64,000 nt of DNA from Bacteroidales bacterium (lineage in GTDB: Bacteria; Bacteroidota; Bacteroidia; Bacteroidales; F082): positions 62,001 through 126,000 of the forward strand of contig JAQVLA010000004.1 in NCBI GenBank assembly GCA_028704385.1, read 5' to 3'. Each line of letters opens with the position of its first letter. The stretch's first letter is position 1. Shown piece by piece: positions 8,567 through 18,992 of this stretch. The notes beneath the pieces were generated by a model, which was not told the DNA's origin, searched no databases, and saw nothing but the letters and a program-made list of their open reading frames with translations. The translations under genes were made by a program, and so were the position numbers.

Positions 8567-11410
8567 ATGAAACGCTTTTTAAAAATTTTCACGATCGTCA
8601 TCATTTTTGTTTTGGCTGTTATGCTGATCCTTCCCTGGTTTTTTAAGGCAGAAATTGTTGAAATCGTTAAGGATGAATTGAATAAGCAGGTGAATGCAAA
8701 AGTAAATTTTACCGATGCCAGGCTGAGTCTTATCCGGAATTTTCCTGATTTTACGCTCGATCTGAATCAGTTGAGTATTGTAGGTTCTGAAGAATTTGAA
8801 GCTGATACTCTCCTGAATCTTGATGCCTTGACCCTGCGAATAGATGTGATAAAAGCTTTTAAGGGTGATTTTGAGATCAAGGAATTACGGCTTCATAAAC
8901 CTGTAATTCATCTTCTCGTGAACAAGGACGGGCTTGCTAACTGGGATATAGTCGCAGCTTCGGAATCTGGTGATACTCCTGCGGAAGAAACGAACACCGA
9001 GGCTCTTCAGCTTGAGCTCAGACATTTGAGTTTGACAGATGGTGCCTTGAAATATTCAGATCATTCCATGAACTTATTGGCCGAACTTCACGGAATAGAG
9101 ATGAGTTTAAAAGGCAATTTATCATCCGACAAATCGAATTTAGCTACCCGATTTACAGCAAATTCTTTTGATTTGAGTTATGAAGGTTTTCCATATTTTA
9201 AAGGTGTAGCAGTGCGTTTTAATGCCATGTTTCTCATAGATTTAGCCAATAATATTTACACTTTTAAAGAGAATGAATTATTACTCAACGATCTTTTGGT
9301 CAATTTTGAAGGCTCGGTTGGTTTAAATCCTGAGAGCTATACACTGCTCATGAATTTTGATGCCCCAAAATCCGAGTTCAGGCAGTTGATCTCACTTGTT
9401 CCGGCGTTTTATAAAAATGAATTCGATAAGTTTCAGGCTGAAGGAAATTTTCAGCTGGATGGCTTTGTTAAGGGCACCTATAGCGAAAATCAAATTCCGG
9501 CTTATGGCCTTAATCTTAAGGTTGATGACGCCTCCTTTGGATATCCGGATATACCTGCCAGGGTCGAAACTCTGAATCTGAATGCCTCGGTAAGTAATAA
9601 AACAGGCGAAACCGATGATGCTGAAATAGAAATTTCCGATTTCAACTGGCAGCTTGCAGATCAGCTATTTCGGATGAATCTTAGCCTGAAAACTCCGATT
9701 TCTGATCCGCAATTCAATATTTCCACTTCGGGTGTTCTCGATTTTAAGCAGCTGAGTACTTTGTTAGCTGATCAGCAAAACATGGATATGCAAGGCATTT
9801 TGGAAGCTGATTTCAAGCTGAAAGGCAAGATGTCTGATATCGAAAACAACCGGTTTAATCAGGTGACAGCTTCCGGAAGTTTGGTGTTGAAGAATTTTGA
9901 GCTGGCAGATACCACCTTCCTGAGCTTACCATTGTCAATTTCTAATGCTCAACTTAATCTGTCGCCCCAGTATATTGATTTGCTCAACACGAGTATAAAG
10001 ATTGGGGAAAGCGATTTGGTGCTGAATGGCCGTATTGAAGATTACCTGTCCTATGCCCTTGCAGACGGGATATTGAAAGGTAGTCTAAAACATCAGTCAG
10101 CTTTGTTGGATGTGGATGAATTAATGAAGCTGATGGAAGAGGAGGATCCGACAGAAAGTGTTAATTCTGACTCGAGCGAATTTGTTTTGGAACTACCGAA
10201 AAATCTGATATTTGATTTTGAATCGAATATGCAAAAACTCATTTTTGAGCCGTATGAACTTACCGCAGTAAAAGCGAAGTTGCATTATGAAAATCAAGAA
10301 ATTAAGTTCGAGGAGTTTGCTGCAGAATTATTGGATGGAAAGATGAATATGAACGGCACCTTTGCTGCCCTGGAAGATATGTCGGCTCAGTTGGAAGTGG
10401 ATTTCAAACTTACTGATCTGGATATTCCAAAAGCCTGGCAAACCATCGAACTTCTGCAGAAAACTGTGCCTATTGCGCAACAGGCAAAAGGAACCATGTC
10501 AGCTCAATTTGAGGTATCAACAAAGCTGGATGCTGAATTTAGTCCGGTATATGAAAATATGCAAGGAGGCGGAAGTTTAAAGACCAGTCAGTTAAGTATT
10601 TCAAACCTGAGTAGTTTGCAAAAGCTAAACTCTTTGCTTGGAACTCAGCAATTTGACCAAATGGTAACAGATGGTCTGAATATTTCGTTCGAATTTATCA
10701 ACGGACGTATTTATCAAAAACCTTTCAATGTAAAGTTGGGTGGGCAGGAAACGACCATGTCGGGCAGCACAGGTTTTGATCAGACCCTTGATTATGATTT
10801 GTTGTTTAAAGTACCTTATGGTAAGCTTGGATCCTCAATTCAAAAGGGAATCACTGACTTGGCAGGTTTGGCAGGCAATACCTTTTCGGTGAATCCGGAG
10901 GAGGAAATGCAAATCAAGGCAAAAATGACAGGAACAACTTCCGATCCGGTCTTTAGTATTGATTACAAGGATTATGCGTCGAACTTAAAGCAACAAATTA
11001 ATGATCAGATCAGTCAAAAGATTGATGAGGAAAAAGAGAAACTGCGCGAGCAAAGCCGTGAGGAAGCAGCCAAATTATTGAATCAGGCTCAGGCGAAAGC
11101 TGATAAGCTGATTGCCGAAGCCGCATCGGCAGCACAAAAGATAAGAGAAGAAGGTGCTTCGGCAGCCCAAAGAGTTCGTGATGAAGCAGAAACGCAGGCA
11201 GCTAATGTTATTGCAGAGGGGAAAAAGAAAGGGATACTGGCTGAAGCTGCAGCAAAAGAAGTAGCTAAGAAAATGCGCTCAGAAGCTGATAATCAGGCGA
11301 ACAACCTTGTGCAAAAAGTAAATCAGCGGGCAGATCAGGTAGAATCAGAAGCGCAAAGGCAAGCCGACAATATCATGCAACAGGCTCAACAACAAGCGGA
11401 TAAACTCTGA
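8567..11410 (+). CDS. AsmA-like protein with C-terminal coiled coil
   Basis: A 947-residue protein. The start is the ATG at 8567 (MKRFLKIF), just after aroC; a longer frame would overlap aroC. Residues 5-27 form a single membrane anchor, and the following LSLIRNFPDFTLDLNQLSIVG region is typical of AsmA-family proteins, which span the periplasm and are linked to lipid transport or outer-membrane homeostasis. The middle is beta-rich. The last 120 residues are an Ala/Gln/Glu/Lys-rich helical tail (repeats such as EEGASAAQRVRDEAE), predicted coiled coil, which is unusual for the family core. No lipid substrate can be inferred. Confidence 0.85.
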   Translation: MKRFLKIFTIVIIFVLAVMLILPWFFKAEIVEIVKDELNKQVNAKVNFTDARLSLIRNFPDFTLDLNQLSIVGSEEFEADTLLNLDALTLRIDVIKAFKGDFEIKELRLHKPVIHLLVNKDGLANWDIVAASESGDTPAEETNTEALQLELRHLSLTDGALKYSDHSMNLLAELHGIEMSLKGNLSSDKSNLATRFTANSFDLSYEGFPYFKGVAVRFNAMFLIDLANNIYTFKENELLLNDLLVNFEGSVGLNPESYTLLMNFDAPKSEFRQLISLVPAFYKNEFDKFQAEGNFQLDGFVKGTYSENQIPAYGLNLKVDDASFGYPDIPARVETLNLNASVSNKTGETDDAEIEISDFNWQLADQLFRMNLSLKTPISDPQFNISTSGVLDFKQLSTLLADQQNMDMQGILEADFKLKGKMSDIENNRFNQVTASGSLVLKNFELADTTFLSLPLSISNAQLNLSPQYIDLLNTSIKIGESDLVLNGRIEDYLSYALADGILKGSLKHQSALLDVDELMKLMEEEDPTESVNSDSSEFVLELPKNLIFDFESNMQKLIFEPYELTAVKAKLHYENQEIKFEEFAAELLDGKMNMNGTFAALEDMSAQLEVDFKLTDLDIPKAWQTIELLQKTVPIAQQAKGTMSAQFEVSTKLDAEFSPVYENMQGGGSLKTSQLSISNLSSLQKLNSLLGTQQFDQMVTDGLNISFEFINGRIYQKPFNVKLGGQETTMSGSTGFDQTLDYDLLFKVPYGKLGSSIQKGITDLAGLAGNTFSVNPEEEMQIKAKMTGTTSDPVFSIDYKDYASNLKQQINDQISQKIDEEKEKLREQSREEAAKLLNQAQAKADKLIAEAASAAQKIREEGASAAQRVRDEAETQAANVIAEGKKKGILAEAAAKEVAKKMRSEADNQANNLVQKVNQRADQVESEAQRQADNIMQQAQQQADKL

Positions 11411-11636
11411 TTTCTCTTGTGTAGTTAAAAGTTATTAATGACTTTGCTTGTTTACTCCTGGAAAAAAATTCCAGCCGTCTTTCTTATAAGAGTCAGTTCA
11501 CTTTTACCGTTCCAAAGTTACGATCAGTGAACACTTTTGCTGGAATAGGGTGCGAATTTCAGGCATTAAGCTTTGGAAACCTTATTATGGTGATAGTTGC
11601 AAAAGCTGTCCTGAAAATCAAGTTTTCATTAGAAGG

Positions 11637-12872
11637 TTATTTTAGAACCATTTTTATGCTGTCGAGCTTGCCGTCAACTTCAGCAGGTTTTAAGCCAAGT
11701 ATTTCGGCCATTAAGGGGTAGAGATGAATATTTTGAAAAGGTTCTACAACGGTATTTTGCTTAAAGGATTTACCAGTTGCATAAAAGATGGCACTCACAT
11801 CTTTGTTGCGGATGTCGTATCCATGGGTTCCTTTTGCTTCGTTAACAGTCCACGACCAGAAAATACTCCATCCGTCATCTGCCAGAAGTGTCATATCGTG
11901 TGTGCGTGGGTGCGTGCCATGGTTGAGGTGTTGTGGGGCTTCACCGTGTTTCCAGATTTTTAGGTTCGATACCTTACTTAAAGCATTGTAAACGCTGTCT
12001 TCGAACTCGTCTTTCACAATCAGATTCATGGTTGGATTCCAGCCATCAATTAAAGTAATCATGCTGGTGTCGACATATTGATCCAGTATGATTCGACGAT
12101 CTGGCGAAAGACTTGCCATACCATGATCAGAAACCACAATAAAATCTACTTTCCCAGCAATGGGCAATTGTGCCAGCCTGTTGCGAAAAACACCAACCAA
12201 ACTGTCAACGTGATGAATAATTGGTTGCAAGCTGTCACTTTCGGGGCCATACCGGTGTCCGCTTGAGTCGGGTTCATCAAAGTACCACATGATCAAACGC
12301 GGGCGTTGTTCTTCGGGGAGTTGCAGCCAGGCAATCACAGTATCGAGGCGCTGTTCGTAAGGGAAGTTGTGTTCGTATCTTTTCCAGTAGGTTGGCCTGA
12401 TGCCTTGTACATCAGCTTCGCTTCCTACCCAAAAAAAGGTGGCTGTTTTTATGCCTTGTTTTTCGGCTGTTACCCAGATAGGCTCGCCACCGTAAAATTT
12501 TCCCTGCTCCACAGAAATTCTGTTATTTTTATCATTATAGTATTCCTTCAGTTCAGGATCATAAAATCTGTTTACTAAAATTCCATGATGATCTGGATAT
12601 AAACCTGTTGCCATGGTATAATGATTGGCAAAGGTGGTAGAGGGGAAGCTCGGAATCATTCGTTCAGCTTTAACGCCTTCGAGCGCCATTTGATCCAGCT
12701 GTGGTGTGCCGTGAATTTTTGGGTAATCCCAGCGGAAACCGTCAAGTGACAGAACAACGAGGATGCGTTCGTCATTTTGATTATTATTGTTTTGTGAAGT
12801 GCAACCGAAAAGCAGAAAAAAACATCCCGTAAGCACCAGTAAGGATAGCTGTTTCATTTGTAAAAGTTTCAA
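11637..12872 (-). CDS. Lipoprotein nucleotide pyrophosphatase/phosphodiesterase (NPP family)
   Basis: A 411-residue protein (or 406 from the Met codon at 12857) with a lipoprotein signal ending LLFGC. It has the alkaline-phosphatase-superfamily NPP fold signatures: LSLDGFRWDY (metal Asp), FPSTTFANHYTMATG with the nucleophile Thr, DEPDSSGHRYGP (Asp and His ligands), SDHGM (Asp-His) and GTHGYD (His). NPPs hydrolyse phosphodiester or pyrophosphate bonds of nucleotides or related esters. The signal places it in the periplasm or at the surface. It follows the Oar-like receptor on the same strand, but a terminator lies between them. Confidence 0.9.
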   Translation of the reverse strand: MKLLQMKQLSLLVLTGCFFLLFGCTSQNNNNQNDERILVVLSLDGFRWDYPKIHGTPQLDQMALEGVKAERMIPSFPSTTFANHYTMATGLYPDHHGILVNRFYDPELKEYYNDKNNRISVEQGKFYGGEPIWVTAEKQGIKTATFFWVGSEADVQGIRPTYWKRYEHNFPYEQRLDTVIAWLQLPEEQRPRLIMWYFDEPDSSGHRYGPESDSLQPIIHHVDSLVGVFRNRLAQLPIAGKVDFIVVSDHGMASLSPDRRIILDQYVDTSMITLIDGWNPTMNLIVKDEFEDSVYNALSKVSNLKIWKHGEAPQHLNHGTHPRTHDMTLLADDGWSIFWSWTVNEAKGTHGYDIRNKDVSAIFYATGKSFKQNTVVEPFQNIHLYPLMAEILGLKPAEVDGKLDSIKMVLK

Positions 12873-12894
12873 TTAATAGAACAACGAAATTAAG

Positions 12895-12927
12895 GAAAAA
12901 AAGAGGCTCGATCAGGAGCCTCTTTTT
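12895..12927 (-). terminator. Terminator of the Oar-like receptor gene
   Basis: A perfect 7-bp stem GAGGCTC / GAGCCTC with a 6-nt loop is flanked by A-runs on one side and T-runs on the other, so it can work on either strand. It lies 24 nt after the stop of the minus-strand receptor gene and just before the phosphodiesterase gene. Confidence 0.85.
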
Positions 12928-12950
12928 AATAGATTAATAAATATTCAGGA

Positions 12951-15900
12951 TTAGTTGAACAAGTATCTGATACCGATCTGGCCTGTCCAGCGCGAACCGT
13001 AGATACCAACATCGCTCACATTATAGATATCATCTACATTATCCGGACCGGTATAGGTGAATTGAGCATTTCCGATTGCATCCTCGCCTTCATATTTTAT
13101 CAACTGCCAGGCATCGTTTGTGATATATCTGCGAATTCCCCATTCAGAATTAAGCAGGTTAGTAAAGTTAAAGATATCCAAGGTAAGCTGTAAGGTATGA
13201 CGCTTGCCACCAGCATTAATATAAAAATCCTGGGCAAGTTTGAGGTCAATCACACTTTCGAAAGGAAGACGACTGCCATTTCTAATAGCATAATCACCAC
13301 GGTTCTCACTCAAATACTTATCACTTTCGATAAAGCTGTTTAGAGCAGCCCATTGTTCAGCAGCAGTTTTTACAACTTCACCTTTGTCATTTAAGATAGG
13401 TATAAAACTAATTTGACTTTGATTTGCAGGGATCCAAATGAGATTACCGGCATTTTCGCGCTCATTATTCAAACGTCCATTATTATCGTTATATACATAA
13501 GAATATCTTTGACCACTTTGTCCGTTATATACAAGGCTTAGTGTAGTAGCAAAATTGTTTGCATATTCAAAGCGATAAGATAGGAAAGCCAAAACGCGAC
13601 TTCCTAAATCAAAGTCCGAATAACTCATATCAAGGTGATTTAATCCACGAACTGTCTCCATATAACGCCATTGTGAACTATTCTGTGATGAAGTTGCATC
13701 ATTAACAGATTTTGCCCTGCCAAAAGTATAGGCAACAGTACCTGAAAACCCTTTGGAAATTGGTTTTGTGAGTTGAGCAGTTAAGTTATAAGTATAACCT
13801 TCGCTGGTATTTGTGCCATAAATTATACGGGAGTAAACGCTTTCGATTCTTTGGTAAGGATATTTTGGACGATGATCAGGGTAAACGGATCCAACCTCTG
13901 GATCAAGGTTAGAATTAAGAATAGCTCCATTCGAAGGAACCTGATTAACGTCATAATAAATCACATTGTTGATGTTTTTAGTATAGATAGCTTCAACACT
14001 ACCAATCAATCCCCACCAGGGTAATTTGTGATCAATACCGATACTGGTTCTGAGTACCTGCGGATTTTTGAAATCTTTAGAGAATAAGTCAACCTGACCA
14101 CTTGGAATCGGGTCTGATTGTCCGAAATCTGTGGCAGTATATTGATTGTCCCATTCTGGTCTGAAATCAACAGCACCATTATAAATCACACCTCCAACAG
14201 TAAGGCCGTTGTTTGTATAGGCACCACCAGGCCAAACCAGAGGCAGGCGACTAGTAAACAACCCAATACCACCTCTTAGCTGAGTGCTTTGATCTCCATA
14301 TACATCCCAGTTAAAGCCCAGCCGGGGGTTCACGCTTAGATAAGCATTGGGCATTTCACCTACCTTTGCGCCTTTCAAATCATAACCATACGATTCAATT
14401 TTAGCGACAGTGGTATCATTAAATCCGTCCCAATAGGCCTGACGGCCTTTTGCATTTGGTGTATCGAGATATTGTGGAATATCAAAACGCAGACCTGCAG
14501 TGATTTTGAAATTGTCATTAATCTGCCATTCATCCTGCACATAAAAGCCATATTGTATGGTACGAAAATCAGCAGCAGCTGCAGAACCATCACCTACAAT
14601 GTTATCTACGAGAGAATAGCCTCGGTCGTATCGCACAGCAGGAAGATCAGCTAAAAAAGCACCCAGACTATCGTAACGATACTGACCAAATGCCTGACGC
14701 ATAAACAGGTTGTAGGATTTGCCATATTCAATGTTTACCCCAAAAGTTACTGTATGAGAGCCTTTATAAATTGTGAAATTGTTGTTGACTGTCAAAATGT
14801 CCTGATCAAGTTGATTCCCGGTTGAGAAGGGTTCTGATCCGGCGTAGATTGTACCTTCACCATCAAAGATTTGTAAATAGGGGAACTTGCCACCAATTGG
14901 ATTACGGTCGTCGCGTACGGCGGTATAGCCAACGATCAGGTTGTTTGACATGGTGTTCCAGTTGCTTTTCAATTCCAGTGCGGTAGAGTTGGTTACACTT
15001 GGGAAGAACTCACCATTGTTATAAAAATTGATCGTTGAATTACTAGATCTGTTGGCCCTTATGGCCTCACTTTTCGTATAGGAATGACGCAGGGTCAGCT
15101 TGTGATTTTTGTTTAGGTTAAGGTCGAATCGGGCTAAAAATTTATCACTGTTAAGTTCGCGAACATTGTTTAAAAAACCTCCCGGGTCGTAGCCAAAGCC
15201 TCTAAGCTTATCGGCTAAGGCCTGTAGCTTGTCCTGTGTTGAATTGCCCCTATAATTGGAAAAATCAAAAGGCTGTGGTGTTTCATCGCGTTGAAACTCG
15301 GCATTTACAAAGAAGAAGAGTTTGTTTTTGATGATGGGACCACCAACGCGCATACCGTAAGTTTTGGCTGTGAATTCATCCAGTTTGGTTCTGTCTTTCA
15401 CATCTTTGCCAGGTGTTTTTCCGGCCAAACTCTCATTGCGGTACAACATATAGGCCGAACCTTCAAATTCGTTTGTGCCACGACGGGTAACGGCATTGAT
15501 GCTTGCACCTGCAAATCCACCCTGACGGACATCGTATGGGGCGACAACGATCTGAAACTGGTCAATAGCATCCAGGCTGACAGGAGTAGCACCTGTTTGT
15601 CCGCCATTGGTTCCTGTTGACGAAAGCCCGAAAACATCATTGTTTACGGCACCATCGAACGAAATGGCATTATACCGGTTGTTTATCCCGGCCACGGTAA
15701 TGGCACCAGTGCTTCCCGTAACATTTGCCTGTGGTGTGAGACGCACAAAATCGCCGATGGAGCGGCTAAGTGTGGGTAGTTTAGCGATTTCGTCCTTGCT
15801 GACATAGGTTTCGGCACCGGTCCGGTTGCCATCGAAGATGTCGTTGAGCGAGGCAACCACTTCAATATCTGCAAGTGTAACCGCAGTTTCACTAAGTTTT

Positions 15901-16226
15901 ACATCAAGTTTTAAGGTTTGTCCCAGTGTGAGAAAGATATCTTCCCTCACGAAAGGGTTAAAACCAACAAACGAAACAGTTACCTTGTAAGGCCCGCCAA
16001 CGTTCATATTGGGTATCCTGTAATAACCGCTGGCATCTGTAACGGTACCAAACTGTGTCCCGGTTGGCAGGTCAACAACAATAACCGTTGCCCCCGGAAG
16101 GGTTTCGCCTGAGTTATCAAATACTCTTCCGTTCATTCCGGAAGTGGTAGTACCTTGTGCAAAAACACTTTGCCAGCCGAAAATCGCTAAAGTTGCTAAA
16201 AGGCTGAGTAGTAGAACTTTTTTCAT
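12951..16226 (-). CDS. Oar-like TonB-dependent outer membrane receptor
   Basis: A 1091-residue outer membrane protein. It has a signal peptide ending QSVFAQ (about 24), a carboxypeptidase-regulatory-like domain (about 30-118, with SGMNGRVFDNSGETLPGATV), a plug domain (about 125-250, with SFDGAVNNDVFG and INAVTRRGTNEFEGSAY) and a long beta-barrel ending in SRWTGQIGIRYLFN with an aromatic C-terminal residue pattern. The layout matches the Oar subgroup, whose substrates are mostly unknown. It has its own promoter and terminator and so is monocistronic. Confidence 0.9.
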   Translation of the reverse strand: MKKVLLLSLLATLAIFGWQSVFAQGTTTSGMNGRVFDNSGETLPGATVIVVDLPTGTQFGTVTDASGYYRIPNMNVGGPYKVTVSFVGFNPFVREDIFLTLGQTLKLDVKLSETAVTLADIEVVASLNDIFDGNRTGAETYVSKDEIAKLPTLSRSIGDFVRLTPQANVTGSTGAITVAGINNRYNAISFDGAVNNDVFGLSSTGTNGGQTGATPVSLDAIDQFQIVVAPYDVRQGGFAGASINAVTRRGTNEFEGSAYMLYRNESLAGKTPGKDVKDRTKLDEFTAKTYGMRVGGPIIKNKLFFFVNAEFQRDETPQPFDFSNYRGNSTQDKLQALADKLRGFGYDPGGFLNNVRELNSDKFLARFDLNLNKNHKLTLRHSYTKSEAIRANRSSNSTINFYNNGEFFPSVTNSTALELKSNWNTMSNNLIVGYTAVRDDRNPIGGKFPYLQIFDGEGTIYAGSEPFSTGNQLDQDILTVNNNFTIYKGSHTVTFGVNIEYGKSYNLFMRQAFGQYRYDSLGAFLADLPAVRYDRGYSLVDNIVGDGSAAAADFRTIQYGFYVQDEWQINDNFKITAGLRFDIPQYLDTPNAKGRQAYWDGFNDTTVAKIESYGYDLKGAKVGEMPNAYLSVNPRLGFNWDVYGDQSTQLRGGIGLFTSRLPLVWPGGAYTNNGLTVGGVIYNGAVDFRPEWDNQYTATDFGQSDPIPSGQVDLFSKDFKNPQVLRTSIGIDHKLPWWGLIGSVEAIYTKNINNVIYYDVNQVPSNGAILNSNLDPEVGSVYPDHRPKYPYQRIESVYSRIIYGTNTSEGYTYNLTAQLTKPISKGFSGTVAYTFGRAKSVNDATSSQNSSQWRYMETVRGLNHLDMSYSDFDLGSRVLAFLSYRFEYANNFATTLSLVYNGQSGQRYSYVYNDNNGRLNNERENAGNLIWIPANQSQISFIPILNDKGEVVKTAAEQWAALNSFIESDKYLSENRGDYAIRNGSRLPFESVIDLKLAQDFYINAGGKRHTLQLTLDIFNFTNLLNSEWGIRRYITNDAWQLIKYEGEDAIGNAQFTYTGPDNVDDIYNVSDVGIYGSRWTGQIGIRYLFN

Positions 16227-16262
16227 ATGGAATAATTTTGATTAATGGTTTAATTCGTGGTT

Positions 16263-16289
16263 CAAAAATAGAAGTTTGCTTCCTGACAA
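16263..16289 (-). promoter_or_regulatory. Bacteroidota promoter of the Oar-like receptor
   Basis: On the minus strand TTG (16287-16289) is followed after 16 nt by TATTTTTG (16263-16270), a match to the TTG / TAnnTTTG promoter type with a slightly short spacer. The start codon is 37 nt downstream of the -7 box. Confidence 0.65.
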
Positions 16290-16413
16290 GTTTTAATTTT
16301 TTGTTAACAAAGTTTGATATTTGTTAACAATAACGATGGCCGGACTTGATGTTCCGGGAAATACATGATATAAACAGTTAAAACGAAATGCAATCCTTTT
16401 TTTTGATAGGTAA

Positions 16414-18975
16414 TCAGAATTGAAGCTTAACACCCACATTAAAGTTTCGGCCAAATCCCCAGAAACCTCTGAAGCTCTCACGATCGTGATTTGGTCCGTC
16501 TTCACCTTTGAGGATATGGACTTTATCTGTCAGATTATTTCCGTTCAGGTAGATTGACAAAGGCAACTTTCCAATTTCTAACTGTGTTCCAAGATGAATG
16601 TTAAGCAATGCATAAGCTGGAATACGATAGCTTTGTAGTTTATCGGCAGGATTTTGTCTGCCATCAGGGGCAAAATCTGCATAATGTTTGTCATAATAGG
16701 TAAGGTCAAGCTTTACATTAAACAGGTCGAAAAGTTTGGTGTCGAGGTAAACTGCCGCCTGAAGTTGAGGTTGCCCTCCAACCATGAGGCCATCAGCGAA
16801 AACTTTAACGGTATCCACTGCTACATCCAAGTTGTTAAAAAGGACAGCCTCTACATTGTTTTTCCATTGCCAGTTGCCCATTGACAGATAGGAGCCCAGC
16901 AGGAGTTGTTTTGCCAGTTTTATGTTACCTTCAATTTCAATGCCCTGATGGAGTGCGTTAAGCCCCTGAACCATTGCCCGGCTTTGTTGTTGGTTTTCGA
17001 GCTGAATGTATTCGTTGTTGAGAAACGAAACATCCTGCCACATCGTATGATAGGCATTTAATCCGATATGGAATATGTCGTTTCTGAAACCATATCCCAG
17101 TTCAATGGTCGTAACTTTTTCATTCCTTATTCCTGTTACAGGGGTATTTGTATTGTTACCAAACACAAACTTATAATAAGGTGCTTTGCTAAAGTGGCCG
17201 CCATTTAGATAAAGCTGCTGATTTTTCGAGACATTGAAGTTGACACCACCTTTCAGGTCGAAGCCTGAATGAGCAACCCACTTACTCCATTTGTCTTCGG
17301 GATAGTTATACTCATCATGTCTACGGTATCGATTATCCGACAGGGTGCCACCTGCAAAAAAAGTGAAGTCTCCTGCTTCCATTTCCCACTGTGCAAATAA
17401 GCTGGTATGGTGCAGCATCGCGCCATTATTGATTCGGATAATGTCGCCGGGCATTTTTATCTGCTCGCGACCTGCAACGCCTGCCATTGACCAGCTGAAA
17501 TCGTCTATGTAAAAGTCGCCCCCCAACAAATCAGCTACTTTTTGTGTAAGTGAAGATTGAAAATAGCGATAGTGTAATCCGGTTATGACTTTTTGCTTTT
17601 CATTTAACCGAATTTCTGCAGTACTCATAGCTCCTCCCCAGAAATGACTAGCCAAAAAGTGTGTTTGAATAATTCTGGAGGCTTTGCCAATGAAGTTTCC
17701 ATTTTCAGAAATCGCAGTATCATTGAAGCTTGCGTTGTATTGATAAATCGCTTCCCAGTCAATTTGACCCGAAGGATTTCTGAAATCAAAAATCCCGGGG
17801 CTGTTTTGAAAGCTGTCCTGCCACTTTCCACCACCCCAGCCAGGCGACAAATAAACGGCACTGTTCAAATAAACTTTTTCGCTTAGGTTATAATAATGAT
17901 TAATTGAAAAATGCGGTTTGTGATAGAAATTTTCTGAGGCATTGTTGATCTTGCCATTATAACTACCCCAATCTTTATTGAATTTGACACCGTATTTATC
18001 AATGTCGTTATGGCTTAGTTTTAAGGTGCGTTGTCCGTGTCTTTCCGGTCCTCCCAGGAGGGTGATCACCAGCCGATGATTTTTCCCGAATGTTTTCCCG
18101 GCACTAAAAAAATATGCCCAGGCATCCACATAAGTGCCGTCAATATAGCCTTCTCCACTGAGCCGTGAACCTAAAAATGAAAGGTTCCAGCCATTTTTCA
18201 TCTGTCCGGTCTGATACGCAAAAGAGAATTTTTGGTTACCATAACTTGTAGTCCCTATGCTGGCAAAACCCTGTTGTTTCGGGAAAGCCTGAGCCGTGAT
18301 GATATTCAATGTGCCGCCAACAGAATTTAAAGCCACTTTAGATGCCCCAATGCCACGTTGTACTTGCAAGCCAGCTGTTGCCTCAGTGAGTCCGAGCCAA
18401 TTGTTCCAGTAAACCAGTCCGTTTTCGGCTCCATTGATGGGAACGCCATTAAGCAAAACAGCTATGTTTTCCTGTTTAAAACCTCTGATCGAGAGACTTG
18501 CATCTCCAGAGCCACCCCCATCACGACTGCCATAAACACCAGGCGTACGTTCCAGAATTTCCGGAAGCGTGCGATCACCCAGACGACTGCTAATCGTTTG
18601 TGCATCAATTTGATTAAACGAAACCGGATTGTAACGTTCCTGCGCAATCTCTGCCAAAATGCTCACTTCCTGCAAGTTGATTTCACCTGGCTCAAGGGCT
18701 ATGTTTAATTCTTGCATTGCTGTATTAACAGCTATTTCCTTGGTTTTAAACCCCAGATGCGAAATTGTTATTTCCTGTTCGAGAGTATCGAGTTGGATTG
18801 TAAACTGCCCTTTGAGATCGGTGCTTGTGCTTTGATTGGGATGTCGGCCGGAAATATTCACAAAGGGTAAGGGTTCATTGGTGTTTTGATGATAAACCCT
18901 GCCTTTTATCAATTGTTGACCGTTTAAGCCCAGGCAAGCTGAAATAAGTACCAGCAGAAGCGATAAATTTTTCAT
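16414..18975 (-). CDS. TonB-dependent receptor under FMN riboswitch control (probable flavin uptake)
   Basis: An 853-residue outer membrane receptor: signal peptide (about 1-19, ending LNGQ), carboxypeptidase-regulatory-like domain (about 22-98), plug (about 118-225, with RTPGVYGSRDGGGSGDASLSIRG and LLNGVPINGAENG), and a beta-barrel ending FGRNFNVGVKLQF with terminal Phe. By similarity alone the substrate is open; siderophore-type receptors share this layout. The FMN riboswitch and attenuator directly upstream argue that it imports riboflavin, a riboflavin precursor or another flavin. It is monocistronic, since the next minus-strand gene has its own promoter. Confidence 0.88.
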   Translation of the reverse strand: MKNLSLLLVLISACLGLNGQQLIKGRVYHQNTNEPLPFVNISGRHPNQSTSTDLKGQFTIQLDTLEQEITISHLGFKTKEIAVNTAMQELNIALEPGEINLQEVSILAEIAQERYNPVSFNQIDAQTISSRLGDRTLPEILERTPGVYGSRDGGGSGDASLSIRGFKQENIAVLLNGVPINGAENGLVYWNNWLGLTEATAGLQVQRGIGASKVALNSVGGTLNIITAQAFPKQQGFASIGTTSYGNQKFSFAYQTGQMKNGWNLSFLGSRLSGEGYIDGTYVDAWAYFFSAGKTFGKNHRLVITLLGGPERHGQRTLKLSHNDIDKYGVKFNKDWGSYNGKINNASENFYHKPHFSINHYYNLSEKVYLNSAVYLSPGWGGGKWQDSFQNSPGIFDFRNPSGQIDWEAIYQYNASFNDTAISENGNFIGKASRIIQTHFLASHFWGGAMSTAEIRLNEKQKVITGLHYRYFQSSLTQKVADLLGGDFYIDDFSWSMAGVAGREQIKMPGDIIRINNGAMLHHTSLFAQWEMEAGDFTFFAGGTLSDNRYRRHDEYNYPEDKWSKWVAHSGFDLKGGVNFNVSKNQQLYLNGGHFSKAPYYKFVFGNNTNTPVTGIRNEKVTTIELGYGFRNDIFHIGLNAYHTMWQDVSFLNNEYIQLENQQQSRAMVQGLNALHQGIEIEGNIKLAKQLLLGSYLSMGNWQWKNNVEAVLFNNLDVAVDTVKVFADGLMVGGQPQLQAAVYLDTKLFDLFNVKLDLTYYDKHYADFAPDGRQNPADKLQSYRIPAYALLNIHLGTQLEIGKLPLSIYLNGNNLTDKVHILKGEDGPNHDRESFRGFWGFGRNFNVGVKLQF

Positions 18976-18992
18976 GGTAATTGTATTAAATT

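Noticed and set aside
8062..8604. 180-codon open frame on the minus strand opposite aroC
   Set aside because: It lies wholly antisense to a well-conserved gene, has a Cys/His-rich composition typical of shadow frames, and no promoter.
11458..11474. CTGGAA/TTCCAG hairpin after the AsmA-like gene considered as a terminator
   Set aside because: Only 6 bp and not followed by a T-run; too weak to report.
12873..16226. Phosphodiesterase and Oar-like receptor considered as one uptake operon
   Set aside because: A strong terminator separates them, so shared function is not supported by transcription structure.
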